A stretch of 64,000 nt of DNA from JABDBE01 sp963832245 (GTDB lineage: Bacteria; Acidobacteriota; Terriglobia; Terriglobales; Acidobacteriaceae). Numbering within the stretch: position 1 is the stretch's first letter; each line of letters begins with the position of its first letter. A program made the translations under genes and the position numbers. Below, piece after piece: positions 53,372 to 62,289 of the stretch. The stretch spans positions 806,001-870,000 of the forward strand of contig CAWHTG010000002.1 in NCBI GenBank assembly GCA_963832245.1, in the 5' to 3' direction. The notes under the pieces were generated by a model that had not been told where the DNA came from, did no database searches, and saw nothing but the letters and a program-made list of their open reading frames with translations.

Positions 53372-53533
53372 ACATTTCCCCGAGAACCGCCAACTGGTTC
53401 TACAAGAACAGATTACACTTCATGCTTTGTTCGCGATTTGATGGGAAGGAGAGGGTTGGTGAAAGCCGTTGCAAAACATCCCAATCGCGAAACTCTGCGT
53501 CTATACTAGCATAAGGTTTTCCGAGGAGATCAA

Positions 53534-54724
53534 ATGTTTTCTTGCTCCACCCCCGCCCGAAGGTGCATCTGCTCAGCCTTATTATTGTTGACTCTGGTTC
53601 TAGGGAGTTTCGCGGCGTTGTCCCTGGCTCAGGATCAGGGGTCCTCCGCCCCTTCAAAAGGGCAGGAGCCTCCCGATGCAGCTGGGGGTCCGCAGTCTGA
53701 CATCGGCCCATATGCCATTCCCAAGAAGAAGGATGAACCTCCACCGCCTCCGCCAAGAGAGAAGCCAAAGAAGATCGAGGGCATGCCGGACTACTCCATT
53801 CGGGTCGACGTCCCGGTGGTGGAAGTGCCGGTGATGGTTACGACCAAAGATGGGCAATTCATCTCCAACCTGAAGAAGGAAAATTTCCGTATTTCAGAGG
53901 ATGGCGCACCGCAGACCATCAGCAACTTCACCATCTCGGAAGCGCCAATCACCGCCGTCCTGCTGGTCGAATTCGCCGCTGGGGATTACTTCTTCATGAA
54001 TGACATCCTGCATGCGTCCTATTCATTTGTAAGCACCTTGAAGAAGGACGACTGGCTGGCGGTGATTTCTTATGACATGAGAGACTACATCCTGGCGGAC
54101 TTCACCCAGAACAAGCAAGAGGCTTACGGCGCGCTGAACCAGTTGCGGATTCCGGGTTTTGCGGAGACCAATCTTTTCGACGCCCTTTACGACACGCTGG
54201 ACCGCGTGGACCGAATCGAAGGGCATAAGTACATTATTCTGGTTACCACTGGGGTGGATACGTTCAGCAAACTGACCCTCGATCAGATCACCAAGAAGAT
54301 CAAAACTACGAAGGACGTCACCATCTTCCCAGTCAGCGTGGGATGGGCCATACGGGAATATTTTGAATCGCATGGTATGGCGGCGCCCCATGGAATGGGG
54401 ATTCCCGTGGGCCAGATGGATTACCTGCAGGCTGATAACGAGATGAATACCTTCGCTAAGTTAACTGGCGGTCGCGCCTATTTCCCGCGATTTCAAGCAG
54501 AGTTTGCGGAGATTTTTCATGACATCGGCGGGGACATCCGCAACCAGTACAGCATTGCCTACCATCCCACCAACCCCAAGCTCGATGGCAGCTACCGCAA
54601 ACTGAAAGTCGAAGTGCTGGCGCCCGAGGGAGGTCCGCTCAAGATTAAAGATCAGAAGGGGAAGGATGTGAAGTATCTGGTAATCGCGCGCGAAGGCTAC
54701 ACGGCAAGACACACGGTGGATTAG
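53534..54724 (+). CDS. VWFA-related Acidobacterial-domain protein (TIGR03436)
   Basis: 396 residues. A signal peptide (about 1-32) is followed by a Pro/Lys-rich linker (60-82) and the TIGR03436 domain: DYSIRVDVPVVEVPVMVTTKDG, NLKKENFRISEDG, then a von Willebrand A fold. The metal-binding DxSxS motif is absent: the expected strand reads LLVEFAAGDYF (Glu146 in place of Asp). So it is an exported VWA-like protein unlikely to bind metal in the usual way. This family is nearly confined to acidobacteria. Function unknown. It diverges from the S55 peptidase gene and ends 3 bases from the convergent ZIP gene. Confidence 0.9.
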   Translation: MFSCSTPARRCICSALLLLTLVLGSFAALSLAQDQGSSAPSKGQEPPDAAGGPQSDIGPYAIPKKKDEPPPPPPREKPKKIEGMPDYSIRVDVPVVEVPVMVTTKDGQFISNLKKENFRISEDGAPQTISNFTISEAPITAVLLVEFAAGDYFFMNDILHASYSFVSTLKKDDWLAVISYDMRDYILADFTQNKQEAYGALNQLRIPGFAETNLFDALYDTLDRVDRIEGHKYIILVTTGVDTFSKLTLDQITKKIKTTKDVTIFPVSVGWAIREYFESHGMAAPHGMGIPVGQMDYLQADNEMNTFAKLTGGRAYFPRFQAEFAEIFHDIGGDIRNQYSIAYHPTNPKLDGSYRKLKVEVLAPEGGPLKIKDQKGKDVKYLVIAREGYTARHTVD

Positions 54725-54727
54725 CGG

Positions 54728-55456
54728 TTAATGGTGGAAGAAGAGATCGAGCAGAAACATCAATCCCACTCCCAGAAAAACCACTAGAGCCATTTTTGCC
54801 CCCGGTTCGCGGTTCACTTCCGGTATGAGGTCGGAGGCCGCGACGTAAATCGTCACTCCTGCCGACAGCGGTAATCCAAAACTCACTTCATGCTGGAAGA
54901 TCGCCATGGCGGCGACTCCTGCAAAAGTTGCGATGCCCAACAGCACAGACGCGCCCCACGCCACACTCCGGCTCTGACCGCTTGCCAGCATGACCGAAGT
55001 GATGGTGAATCCCTCAGGAATCTTATGCAGGAAGATGGCGAGAAAAATAATCCATCCCAGCCAGTTGGAAACCAGAAAGCCGGAAGCAATAGCGATGCCG
55101 TCGAAAAATGTGTGAATGATCAAGCCGATGAGAATCGAATATCCCTTGTGGGTATGAACGAATTGGTCTTGGTGGGTTTCCTCGCCGAAATGGAAGTGCG
55201 TGGTCACCGTGTGCTCGAAGAAGTGAATAATCAAGTAGCCGACCAGAACCAGAAATGCGGCGCTCTTCCCGCGCAATTCGAGGGCGGCGGGAAACACTTC
55301 GACGATGGCTGTCGCCAGCATGAACCCCGCGCCCAGGGCGACAAAGTACCTGAGGTAGGAGCGATCCCAGTGTTTCTGGACGATAATGGCGCCGCCAAAG
55401 ACGTTGGCCGCAGCGGCGGTTAGGCCCAGAAGAAGACTCAGAACGATGGGATGCAT
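54728..55456 (-). CDS. ZIP-family divalent metal transporter
   Basis: 242 residues with about seven membrane helices. The conserved helix-4 and helix-5 motifs are HTFFDGIAIASGF and FLHKIPEGFTI, holding the metal-binding His, Asp and Glu residues. A His-rich cytoplasmic loop (HFFEHTVTTHFHFG and HQDQFVHTHK) is typical of ZIP proteins. Uptake of Zn2+, Fe2+ or Mn2+ is likely; selectivity not readable. Its stop meets that of the VWA gene with 3 bases between. Confidence 0.92.
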   Translation of the reverse strand: MHPIVLSLLLGLTAAAANVFGGAIIVQKHWDRSYLRYFVALGAGFMLATAIVEVFPAALELRGKSAAFLVLVGYLIIHFFEHTVTTHFHFGEETHQDQFVHTHKGYSILIGLIIHTFFDGIAIASGFLVSNWLGWIIFLAIFLHKIPEGFTITSVMLASGQSRSVAWGASVLLGIATFAGVAAMAIFQHEVSFGLPLSAGVTIYVAASDLIPEVNREPGAKMALVVFLGVGLMFLLDLFFHH

Positions 55457-55719
55457 GTGCGGAAGGATGATAACAGTTCCCCGATTCGTCTAGTTCTCAG
55501 ACTGCGCGGGCAGGAAAAAAGAAATTCAGCCGGTGAATATCGACCTGCACCGGTACTAAGTCCGCCGGGTTCCTGTAAACCATGTGCGCAAGGGTGGCGC
55601 ACTTCCCTAGTGATATGGCGTGCACGGCACAGGCTCGTTCGGATTTCGTGACGGATGAGAATTCGTATGCATCGTTTCCCGGGATGTGTGCCACCCTCTC
55701 TAGTTAGAGGAGGTTTCGC

Positions 55720-55953
55720 GTGCTAGAGCCCGCTCCGAAGATTTTAGTCGTTGATGACGACGATGTTGAAAGAATGATGGCGCAAGAAACGTCGCAACGC
55801 GACCATTTTGACGGGGTCATTGCTTCGAAAGTAAGTGACGGGCTGGTCATCGCCACTTTCCTTACGGTCGGCCTCCTCTTGTTGCCGATTTTCTTTCTTG
55901 TCTCTCTTTTACCGGCGGTCAAGTATCGCGACAAGTTGCCAAACCGCACTTGA
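55720..55953 (+). pseudogene. Receiver N-terminus joined to a membrane helix
   Basis: 77 codons from GTG 55720, with a strong GAGGAGG upstream. Residues 1-40 are the first strand and helix of a response-regulator receiver (PKILVVDDDDVERMMAQE). Then the chain turns into one hydrophobic helix, LVIATFLTVGLLLLPIFFLV, and a short tail. No receiver core follows. It may be the join of a deletion, or a genuine small membrane protein that borrowed a receiver start. The ribosome binding site suggests it is or was translated. Confidence 0.5.
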
Positions 55954-56286
55954 GCGGCGGATAATTTGCCGGCACTTTGAAGGCTCCCGTACCGATGCAC
56001 TGCGCGGTCAGCGAGGCCGTTCGCAAAACCGCGATTCGCCCGCAAAGCAACTGAATCTGCTGGCCCGACGCACACCTGCCAGTTCCTCTTCGTCCCTGAC
56101 CTTGTTCGGAATTCGTAACAAGAACAAATCGCTTTCAGCGGGCTGGGACGCATCACATAGGCTGTACGTTTTGAATAGCAGGCGCTGTAGAGAACAGGTT
56201 TTCGGCGTATCCTGTCACTGGAGAAAGTGCAGTGAGTCGGGATGTTTTCCAGGGGGGCTCATGCTACGCGAAAACAAACGTGGGAG
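55954..56286. other. Intergenic space, no gene seen
   Basis: About 330 bases between the receiver-membrane chimera and the next small membrane gene. No coding signal, RNA or repeat recognised; short hairpins only. Confidence 0.45.
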
Positions 56287-56475
56287 ATGCACATCGTGGG
56301 CCTATGGGTCGCTTTGGGAATCTTTCTGCTGGGTGCTGGGACGGGAGCGCTAACCACGTTTGCCTTGAATGTCCACCAGATTCGTCACCTCAAAGACCTC
56401 CTGCAAACCGAACAGAACTCCCAAAACAAAGAACAGGAACAGCGTCCTGAACGGAACGGGCGCAAATCCGCCTAA
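56287..56475 (+). CDS. Small single-pass membrane protein
   Basis: 62 residues from ATG 56287: one membrane helix (VGLWVALGIFLLGAGTGALTTF in two pieces, about residues 4-25) and a charged, Gln/Glu-rich tail. GGGAG abuts the ATG; alternative starts are ATG 56242 and GTG 56296. It lies 14 bases before the receiver-PilZ gene on the same strand and is likely co-transcribed. No family recognised. Confidence 0.55.
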   Translation: MHIVGLWVALGIFLLGAGTGALTTFALNVHQIRHLKDLLQTEQNSQNKEQEQRPERNGRKSA

Positions 56476-56489
56476 CGAAGGAGCTCTTA

Positions 56490-57224
56490 ATGACCGAAAA
56501 TTCCAGCGCGAAACTCATCGGCACAGCCCTGGTCGTCTCCGAAGACGCCGTCGCTACCCGGCAGCTTGTCGAGGCGATGCAAGAACTAGCGTTATCGGTA
56601 GAGGTGTGCATCAAAATCTCAGATGCGCTGGACCGGGTGAATCACAGCAAACTCGAAGTTGCCGTCATTGATTTTTCGCTGGGGAAGCAAGCAACGCTGA
56701 TCCTTCAACAAGTGCGCGCTTCAGCGTCCAATCGAACCGCGATCACCTTTGCCATCACGGGCAGCAGCGCCGAGACTGCATACGCCCTGAAAGTAGGGTC
56801 AAGTTTCGCCATGGAAAAACCGCTGACTTTTGATTCAATTCGACACACCCTCCACGCTGCTTACGGACTCATTGTACGGGAGCGGCGACGCTACTTCCGT
56901 TATCCTGTTTCCGTTCCGGCAGCCGCTCACAGAAAAGGGGAACCAGAAATTTTCGGAAAAACCGTCAATCTCAGTGAAAACGGGATGGCATTCAGCGGTT
57001 CAACTCCGCTGACACCCGCCACCGAGGTGACGACCCAGTTCACCGTAACCAACCCTCAACTCGCGATAACGGCGCAGTGCAGGGTGTGCTGGACCAATGA
57101 CAAGGGGCAGTCCGGCTTGTCATTCGTGTTCCTGCCTGCCAATCTTAGCTCCGAATTGCAGGCCTGGCTGGCTCGGAGACTCGAAGAACAACTGCCGGAC
57201 CTCGTGACTCGGAGGTTCCAGTAG
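56490..57224 (+). CDS. Receiver-like plus PilZ (c-di-GMP binding) protein
   Basis: 244 residues. The N-terminal domain (1-125) is receiver-like: ALVVSEDA, AVIDFSLG with Asp61 at the acceptor position, and a PL segment replacing the Lys region (MEKPLTFD retains the Lys). The C-terminal PilZ domain (about 130-235) has the RxxxR site (Arg133 and Arg137 in RRRYFRYP) and NLSENGMAFSG (160-170), which together bind cyclic-di-GMP. It could join phospho-signals to c-di-GMP, whose phosphodiesterase (HD-GYP) is encoded 9 kb upstream. A good GAAGGAG precedes the ATG. The acidic pocket of the receiver is incomplete. Confidence 0.85.
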   Translation: MTENSSAKLIGTALVVSEDAVATRQLVEAMQELALSVEVCIKISDALDRVNHSKLEVAVIDFSLGKQATLILQQVRASASNRTAITFAITGSSAETAYALKVGSSFAMEKPLTFDSIRHTLHAAYGLIVRERRRYFRYPVSVPAAAHRKGEPEIFGKTVNLSENGMAFSGSTPLTPATEVTTQFTVTNPQLAITAQCRVCWTNDKGQSGLSFVFLPANLSSELQAWLARRLEEQLPDLVTRRFQ

Positions 57225-57463
57225 TCGCTATTTGCGTCTGGTTTTTGTCCCAAACGGGCGTGGTAAGAGATGCAAAATCTTTCATCTTGACAGGCGTTCG
57301 CCGCTGTCCCACAATGTCCCGACATTTTTTTGGGCGTCCGGATAGTGAGTTGTGGGAAGCCCGCTCTCCCCTTTTGCCGTCCCCCTGGCAAGGGCCTTCC
57401 TCATTCTCGGATGTTTGATGGTCAAAATTTTCGAACGTTTGCTGACAAAATTTAGGAGGATTT

Positions 57464-58702
57464 ATGCGCGTCAAAGCGCTTGTGCTAGTGGCAGTGACCC
57501 TAATCCTGGCGGCTAGTGCGTGGGCTAGCACCGAGACTGTTCTCTACAACTTCTGCGCTCAGACCAGTTGCGTGGACGGTTACGTTCCCTATGGCTCCTT
57601 GGTTGCCGACACCACAGGTAATCATCTTTATGGCACGACCTACGAGGGCGGTGCCAACGGCTATGGCGAGGTCTTCGAGCTGACGAATTCCGGTGGCTCC
57701 TGGTCCCAAACTGTAATCTATAGCTTTCTCGGTCCCAGCAACAGTGATGGTGCGTACCCCTTTGCCGGTTTGGTCTTGGATGCGTCCGGAAAAAACCTCT
57801 ATGGCACGACCTACCAGGGCGGCGCAAGCAGCCAGGGCACGGTGTTTGAGCTGTCCAACTCGGGGGGTACGTGGAAGGAGACTGTGCTTCATACCTTCGA
57901 CGACCTTAGCGGCAGCGACGGGTACTACCCATACGGCACCTTGGTCTTTGACGCGGCCGGCAACCTGTACGGCACTACTCAAGCTGGTGGTAAGTTCGGC
58001 GACGGCGTTGTCTTCCAGTTAAAACCGTCAGGAAGCAAGTGGATTTATAAGCTGATTCACACTTTTCCTGGAACTAACGGCGGGTACGTTCCCTACTCAG
58101 GGGTCGTTGTCGACCAGAAAAACGGTTATATTTACGGTACCACGTACTACGGTGGTGTTGTCTGGAATGTTGGCGTGGTTTACCAACTGCGCGAAGTCAG
58201 CGGCGTGTGGATATCAAACATAATCTACACTTTTCTTGGAGACACACTCGGACAATACCCCGAATCTAGTTTGGCCACGGATACAGCCGGCAACCTCTAT
58301 GGCACGACCTTATATGGTGGCAACTTTAACCTCGGATCGGTTTTCAAGCTGACGCTAGGCGCAAACAATACCTTTACGCAAAAGGTCATCTACAGCTTCA
58401 AGGGTTATGCTAACAAGGACGGTGCATACCCGTATTATGCAGGTGTTACCCTGGATGCAGCAGGGAACGTCTACGGCACCACCTATCAAGGTGGGTCAAG
58501 TGCAGCCAACAATCTGAATTATGGCACCGTCTACAAGCTGACGGCGGGCACCTATAAGGAAAGTGTGCTCTGGAGTTTCGGCACCACTGGCGACGGATAC
58601 AATCCCTTCCACGACGCGATTCTCGTCAATGGAAAGCTCTATGGTACGACCAATTCCGGGGGACTCCATGGAGGGGGCGTCGTATATGAGGTTACGCCGT
58701 AG
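57464..58702 (+). CDS. Exported tandem-repeat (GloVer-type) protein
   Basis: 412 residues. Signal peptide at 1-22 (LVAVTLILAASAWAS). The mature protein is at least eight repeats of about 45 residues, each with a G-x-LYGTTYxGG core and a following VFELTNSGGxW strand; the motif YGTT occurs throughout. This is the 'choice-of-anchor tandem repeat GloVer-containing' type, secreted and perhaps surface-bound, of unknown role and probably propeller-like in fold. AGGAGGATTT precedes the ATG. A terminator with near-repeat follows at 58747. Confidence 0.85.
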   Translation: MRVKALVLVAVTLILAASAWASTETVLYNFCAQTSCVDGYVPYGSLVADTTGNHLYGTTYEGGANGYGEVFELTNSGGSWSQTVIYSFLGPSNSDGAYPFAGLVLDASGKNLYGTTYQGGASSQGTVFELSNSGGTWKETVLHTFDDLSGSDGYYPYGTLVFDAAGNLYGTTQAGGKFGDGVVFQLKPSGSKWIYKLIHTFPGTNGGYVPYSGVVVDQKNGYIYGTTYYGGVVWNVGVVYQLREVSGVWISNIIYTFLGDTLGQYPESSLATDTAGNLYGTTLYGGNFNLGSVFKLTLGANNTFTQKVIYSFKGYANKDGAYPYYAGVTLDAAGNVYGTTYQGGSSAANNLNYGTVYKLTAGTYKESVLWSFGTTGDGYNPFHDAILVNGKLYGTTNSGGLHGGGVVYEVTP

Positions 58703-58746
58703 TCAGGGTCTTCAGGAGTCCGCTTTGGTTCCGCTCTAATTTCTCG

Positions 58747-58782
58747 CCGCCGGGCCTTATGGCTCGGCGGTGATTTTTCTTG
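58747..58782 (+). terminator. Intrinsic terminator after the GloVer gene
   Basis: A 10-bp stem (CCGCCGGGCC with GGCTCGGCGG, one G-U pair) around TTAT, then TGATTTTTCTT. A similar element stands at 59004. Confidence 0.75.
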
Positions 58783-58859
58783 TGAGGCGCATGTCGGCGC
58801 TGGTGGGAGGAGTCGGGCTTCGTGCGAAGCCGGCGAAAAACGGCAACATTCTGGTTCGC

Positions 58860-58961
58860 TTCTGTCCGATCCTGACTAAAAAGGTAGCGGCCACCTACGA
58901 GCTGTTTGACAACAGTTTGGGCAGCCCACAAAAGCTGCCTATGACCGGAACCGGCCAGTAA
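58860..58961 (+). pseudogene. C-terminal fragment of a choice-of-anchor D / ASH-like exported protein
   Basis: The frame ending at 58961 reads ATYELFDNSLGSPQKLPMTGTGQ in outline and then a stop. This is the usual last strand pair (DN..GSPQ..L.GTGQ) of Ig-like choice-of-anchor D domains abundant in acidobacteria. Only about 30 residues remain. It is boxed between two near-copies of a terminator, so it is probably a gene remnant. Confidence 0.5.
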
Positions 58962-59003
58962 GCGCCCAAACGCGCCTACTGCGGTTCTCTTTGCTGTACT
59001 TTC

Positions 59004-59041
59004 TCGCCGCCGGGCTTAGGCCCGGCGGCGATTTTTCTTTT
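59004..59041 (+). terminator. Strong intrinsic terminator, near-copy of 58747
   Basis: Perfect 12-bp stem TCGCCGCCGGGC with its complement around TTAG, then TTTTTCTTTT. Shares the leading TTCTCGCCGCCGGGC with the terminator 257 bases upstream. The space from here to 59311 shows only a weak open frame and no recognisable gene. Confidence 0.8.
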
Positions 59042-59311
59042 GCATGGCGACGTTCGTTTACTCGCCAGCTTATGATGGGCAGTGGAGTCTGGCTGGTCCG
59101 GGCGGAATTAAACTCAGCAGCGTCACTCAGCCGGACTCGACCGCGGAACAAGCAGCACTATCGCATGTAAAGCGCGAGTCGGAATACTTCGACGAAGCCC
59201 TGCCTTCCCAGACCCCCTTTATGAGACCAGTATGTGACTCGGAAGCATCCAATGGTCTTAATCGAGAAGTGCAGCAATATTCAGAGGTCTCTACCCAAAA
59301 GGAGATAAGAA

Positions 59312-61405
59312 ATGTTTTTGCTTCGATTCAATTCCGCCAGCCGGCGAGTTGCCGCCATTGCTTTAGGCGGGGTGCTGTCGCTCAATAGCTGGGCACAGAA
59401 TGCGCAATCCACGCCGTCTAGCTTGCCGCCGGCGCCTCAAGCCATGCCGGCCCCGACGGACCAGCCACAGCACTACGCCTTGGTGGACTATTCGAAACCG
59501 CGATCCCAGTTTCCCAACGTCATTGCCCCTTACAAGCCGGGATATGTGCCAGAGCCAAATTTGAGCAATACCGATCGCATTCAGCAATTGATGCATGACG
59601 GCAAAATCATGCTTTCGATGAATGATGCGGTTGCCCTGGCTCTGGAGAACAATCTGGATCTGGTGCTGGCGCGTTACAACCTGAACATCGCGGACACGGA
59701 CATTCTGCGTGCCGAGGGGGGGGCCAACATTCTGGGAGTCAATACCGGGATCGTACAAAATACGCCCGGCGGCGGCGTAGGTGGGCTCAGCGGAAATGTC
59801 GGCTCCGGAGCCGGCGGCACCAGCGTAGCTGCGGGAGGCGTGGGCACAGGTACGAATGGTTTGGTGAGTTCTACGTTGGGGATTGGCTCGCCGATTACCA
59901 GCTTCGATCCAGTGCTCAGCGGCACGCTTCAGATGGATCGCAACTTTATCGAATCCACCAGCATTTTCACGGAGGTGCCGAACGGCGTCGGGAATGTAAA
60001 TACCGCGACCGCGAATTTTTCTTACTTGCAAGGTTTACACTCGGGCACAAACCTCTCCGTGGGATTCAACAATACCCACAGCACAACCAACAATGTGACC
60101 AGTACGTACACGCCATCGCTTAGCTCCAATTTTCAGTTTCGAGTCACCCAGAATTTGCTGCAAGGCTTCGGCTTCGTACCCAACACTCGCTTCATTCGAA
60201 TCGCCAAGAATAACCGCGAGATTTCCGACGTGGCCTTTCGCCTGCAAATCATCACCACGGTGGACCAGATCGAAAACCTGTATTGGGATCTGGTCTACGC
60301 CTATGAAAACGTCCGGGTGCAGCAGGAGGCTCTGGCTTTTGCGCAGCGGACCCTCGCCGACAACAAGAAGCAAGTACAATTCGGAACGCTGCCGCCGATT
60401 CAGGTGGTAAGCGCGCAGAGCACTGTATCAACCGATGAACAGGCTTTGATCCTGGCTCAAACCAATCTGGAGTTGCAGGAATTGCTTATGAAGAACGCCC
60501 TCAGCCGTACACTGGAAAATCCGGCGCTTGCGGGAGCCGACGTGATTCCTACTTCCACCATGCAAGTGCCCGAGCAGGAGCCGGTCGTGCCCACGCAGGA
60601 TTTGGTCAACGATGCACTCAGTCATCGCGCCGAATTGGCCGAGTCGCGAATTGACCTGAGCAGTCGCGAGCTCAACAACAAAGCCGTTCGCAATGCCATG
60701 CTGCCAACGCTGGATCTGTATGCGTACTACGGAGGCTCGGGCATCGGCGGAGATGTGAACCCGACCGTGCCATCGTGTACGCCTGGCATCAGTTTCTGCT
60801 TTAATCCCAGCAAGGCCGCTCCGCCATTCCGCAACGGCGGGCCGGTCAGCTACGCTTCCACGTTGGATCAGTTGGTTACGAGCGTCGCACCCGATAAGGG
60901 CATTGGTGTGACGCTTACCATTCCGATACGCAATCGCGAGGGCCAGGCCAACCAGGTTCGCGCCGAGTTGGAATATCGCCAGGCGCAGGTCCGTCTGCAG
61001 CAGCTACTGAACCAGGTGCGGATTGAAGTGCGCAATGCACAGTTCGCACTGCAGCAGAATCGCGCCAGCGTGCAGGCCGCTCATGCCGCGGTTGACTTTG
61101 CCCGCCAGACGCTGAGTGCCGACCAGCAGAAACTGGCCGTCGGAGTTTCGAACCCAACGGCGGTGTTGCAAGACGAATCGGGGTTGACCACGGCCGAATC
61201 CAATCTGGTTTCCGCGGAGGCCGCTTATGAAAAGGCCCGGGTAGAGTTGGACCGTGCGACCGGCCTTTTGCTTGACCATTCTGGAATCGTCATGGCCGAT
61301 GCCGAGCGGGGTGAGGTGACTCACATGCCGAATGTTCCTTACGTTGCGCCCCGGCAGGACGTACAACCGGGCGCACCCTCGCAAGCGCAGCCGCCGGGGT
61401 ATTGA
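59312..61405 (+). CDS. TolC-family outer-membrane protein with Gly-rich insert
   Basis: 697 residues. Signal peptide about 1-29, then a Pro-rich stretch. The outer-membrane efflux protein repeats begin with LSMNDAVALALENNLDLVLARYNL (about 96-118) and run to the end in helical-barrel segments (LNQVRIEVRNAQFALQQNRASVQAAHAAVDFA in pieces). A Gly-rich insert at about 140-200 and a Gly/Pro/Cys insert near 480-520 distinguish it from ordinary TolC. AAAGGAGATAAGAA precedes ATG 59312. It probably forms the outer-membrane channel for a secretion or efflux system; the other components are not adjacent. Confidence 0.9.
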   Translation: MFLLRFNSASRRVAAIALGGVLSLNSWAQNAQSTPSSLPPAPQAMPAPTDQPQHYALVDYSKPRSQFPNVIAPYKPGYVPEPNLSNTDRIQQLMHDGKIMLSMNDAVALALENNLDLVLARYNLNIADTDILRAEGGANILGVNTGIVQNTPGGGVGGLSGNVGSGAGGTSVAAGGVGTGTNGLVSSTLGIGSPITSFDPVLSGTLQMDRNFIESTSIFTEVPNGVGNVNTATANFSYLQGLHSGTNLSVGFNNTHSTTNNVTSTYTPSLSSNFQFRVTQNLLQGFGFVPNTRFIRIAKNNREISDVAFRLQIITTVDQIENLYWDLVYAYENVRVQQEALAFAQRTLADNKKQVQFGTLPPIQVVSAQSTVSTDEQALILAQTNLELQELLMKNALSRTLENPALAGADVIPTSTMQVPEQEPVVPTQDLVNDALSHRAELAESRIDLSSRELNNKAVRNAMLPTLDLYAYYGGSGIGGDVNPTVPSCTPGISFCFNPSKAAPPFRNGGPVSYASTLDQLVTSVAPDKGIGVTLTIPIRNREGQANQVRAELEYRQAQVRLQQLLNQVRIEVRNAQFALQQNRASVQAAHAAVDFARQTLSADQQKLAVGVSNPTAVLQDESGLTTAESNLVSAEAAYEKARVELDRATGLLLDHSGIVMADAERGEVTHMPNVPYVAPRQDVQPGAPSQAQPPGY

Positions 61406-61452
61406 GTCGATCGTTTCGGCCCTGCTGTATGGCATTCAGGCAGCGGGGCCGA

Positions 61453-62289
61453 ATGGTTTCTACTTTCAGTGTTCCTACGCTCCGATGTATCCTTCCACGC
61501 GTGACGCTGTCTGTGGTTTTGATCACACAGAATGAAGAACGCAATCTTCCTCGCACGCTGGAAAGCGTGATGCCATTGGTACGTGACGGCAAAGGCGAGA
61601 TTATTGTGGTGGACTCGGGCTCGACGGATCGCACCGTCGAGATTGCACAGGCCTATGGCGCGAAGATTTTTGTTGAGCCATGGAAAGGTTTTGCGGCGCA
61701 GAAAAATTCGGCGATGGAGAAAGCGTCGATGGATTGGGTGCTGCAGCTGGATGCCGATGAGGCGCTGGAACCCGACCTTGCCACTGAGATTGAGGGGGCG
61801 CTCAAAGAGCGCTCGGCGATGACTGGCTTCTGGATTCCGCGCAAGAATTTTTTCCTTGGCCGATGGATCCAGCATGGAGGTTTCTATCCCGATCCCAAGA
61901 TACGCCTGATTCGCCGTGGTGCAGGACAGTTCCAAGAGCATGGCGCGCATCCGACGATCAAAGTGAATGGTCCGACCGGCAGGCTCTCCCATGCATTGTT
62001 GCACGACGCCTATCCGACATTGCGCGGCTACATCGATCACATGAACAGCTATTCCTCAATGGGCGCCGAGGTTGCAGCAGCCCAAGGTCATCGCAGCTTC
62101 AGCTTCGCTAGTATCGTGATCCGCCCGATGCTGACCTTCATCTACAACTATTTTTTGCGGCTTGGCTTCCTCGACGGACGCGAAGGTTTGCTGTTGCACC
62201 TTTATCATTCAGTTTACGTCTCCTGGAAATACGCCAAAGCGTGGGAGTCGGTTCGGCCAAACGTTGCCAGCAACGTTTCTACAGAATGA
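61453..62289 (+). CDS. Family 2 glycosyltransferase (KdtX/WaaE-like)
   Basis: About 278 residues from ATG 61453; the frame is open from TTG 61402 (overlapping the TolC stop) and a GTG at 61501 immediately precedes the domain. GT2 domain: LSVVLITQNEERNLPRTLESV, IIVVDSGSTDRTVEIA, VFVEPWKGFAAQKNSAM-type stretch and the DxD motif LQLDADEAL. It resembles lipopolysaccharide core beta-1,4-glucosyltransferases of the WaaE/KdtX type; acceptor unproven. The last ten codons are encoded by one of the CTGTAGA palindromic repeats. It starts right after the TolC-like gene. Confidence 0.87.
   Translation: MVSTFSVPTLRCILPRVTLSVVLITQNEERNLPRTLESVMPLVRDGKGEIIVVDSGSTDRTVEIAQAYGAKIFVEPWKGFAAQKNSAMEKASMDWVLQLDADEALEPDLATEIEGALKERSAMTGFWIPRKNFFLGRWIQHGGFYPDPKIRLIRRGAGQFQEHGAHPTIKVNGPTGRLSHALLHDAYPTLRGYIDHMNSYSSMGAEVAAAQGHRSFSFASIVIRPMLTFIYNYFLRLGFLDGREGLLLHLYHSVYVSWKYAKAWESVRPNVASNVSTE

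Noticed and set aside
53400..53768. Minus-strand open frame over the start of the VWA gene
   Set aside because: Covers a real signal peptide and linker in the other direction; no coding character.
55497..55694. 65-codon minus-strand frame before the receiver-membrane chimera
   Set aside because: The GTG start abuts a purine run without spacing and the product resembles no family.
57312..57330. Hairpin AATGT/ACATT followed by T-run after the PilZ gene
   Set aside because: The stem has only five A/T-rich pairs; too weak to call a terminator.
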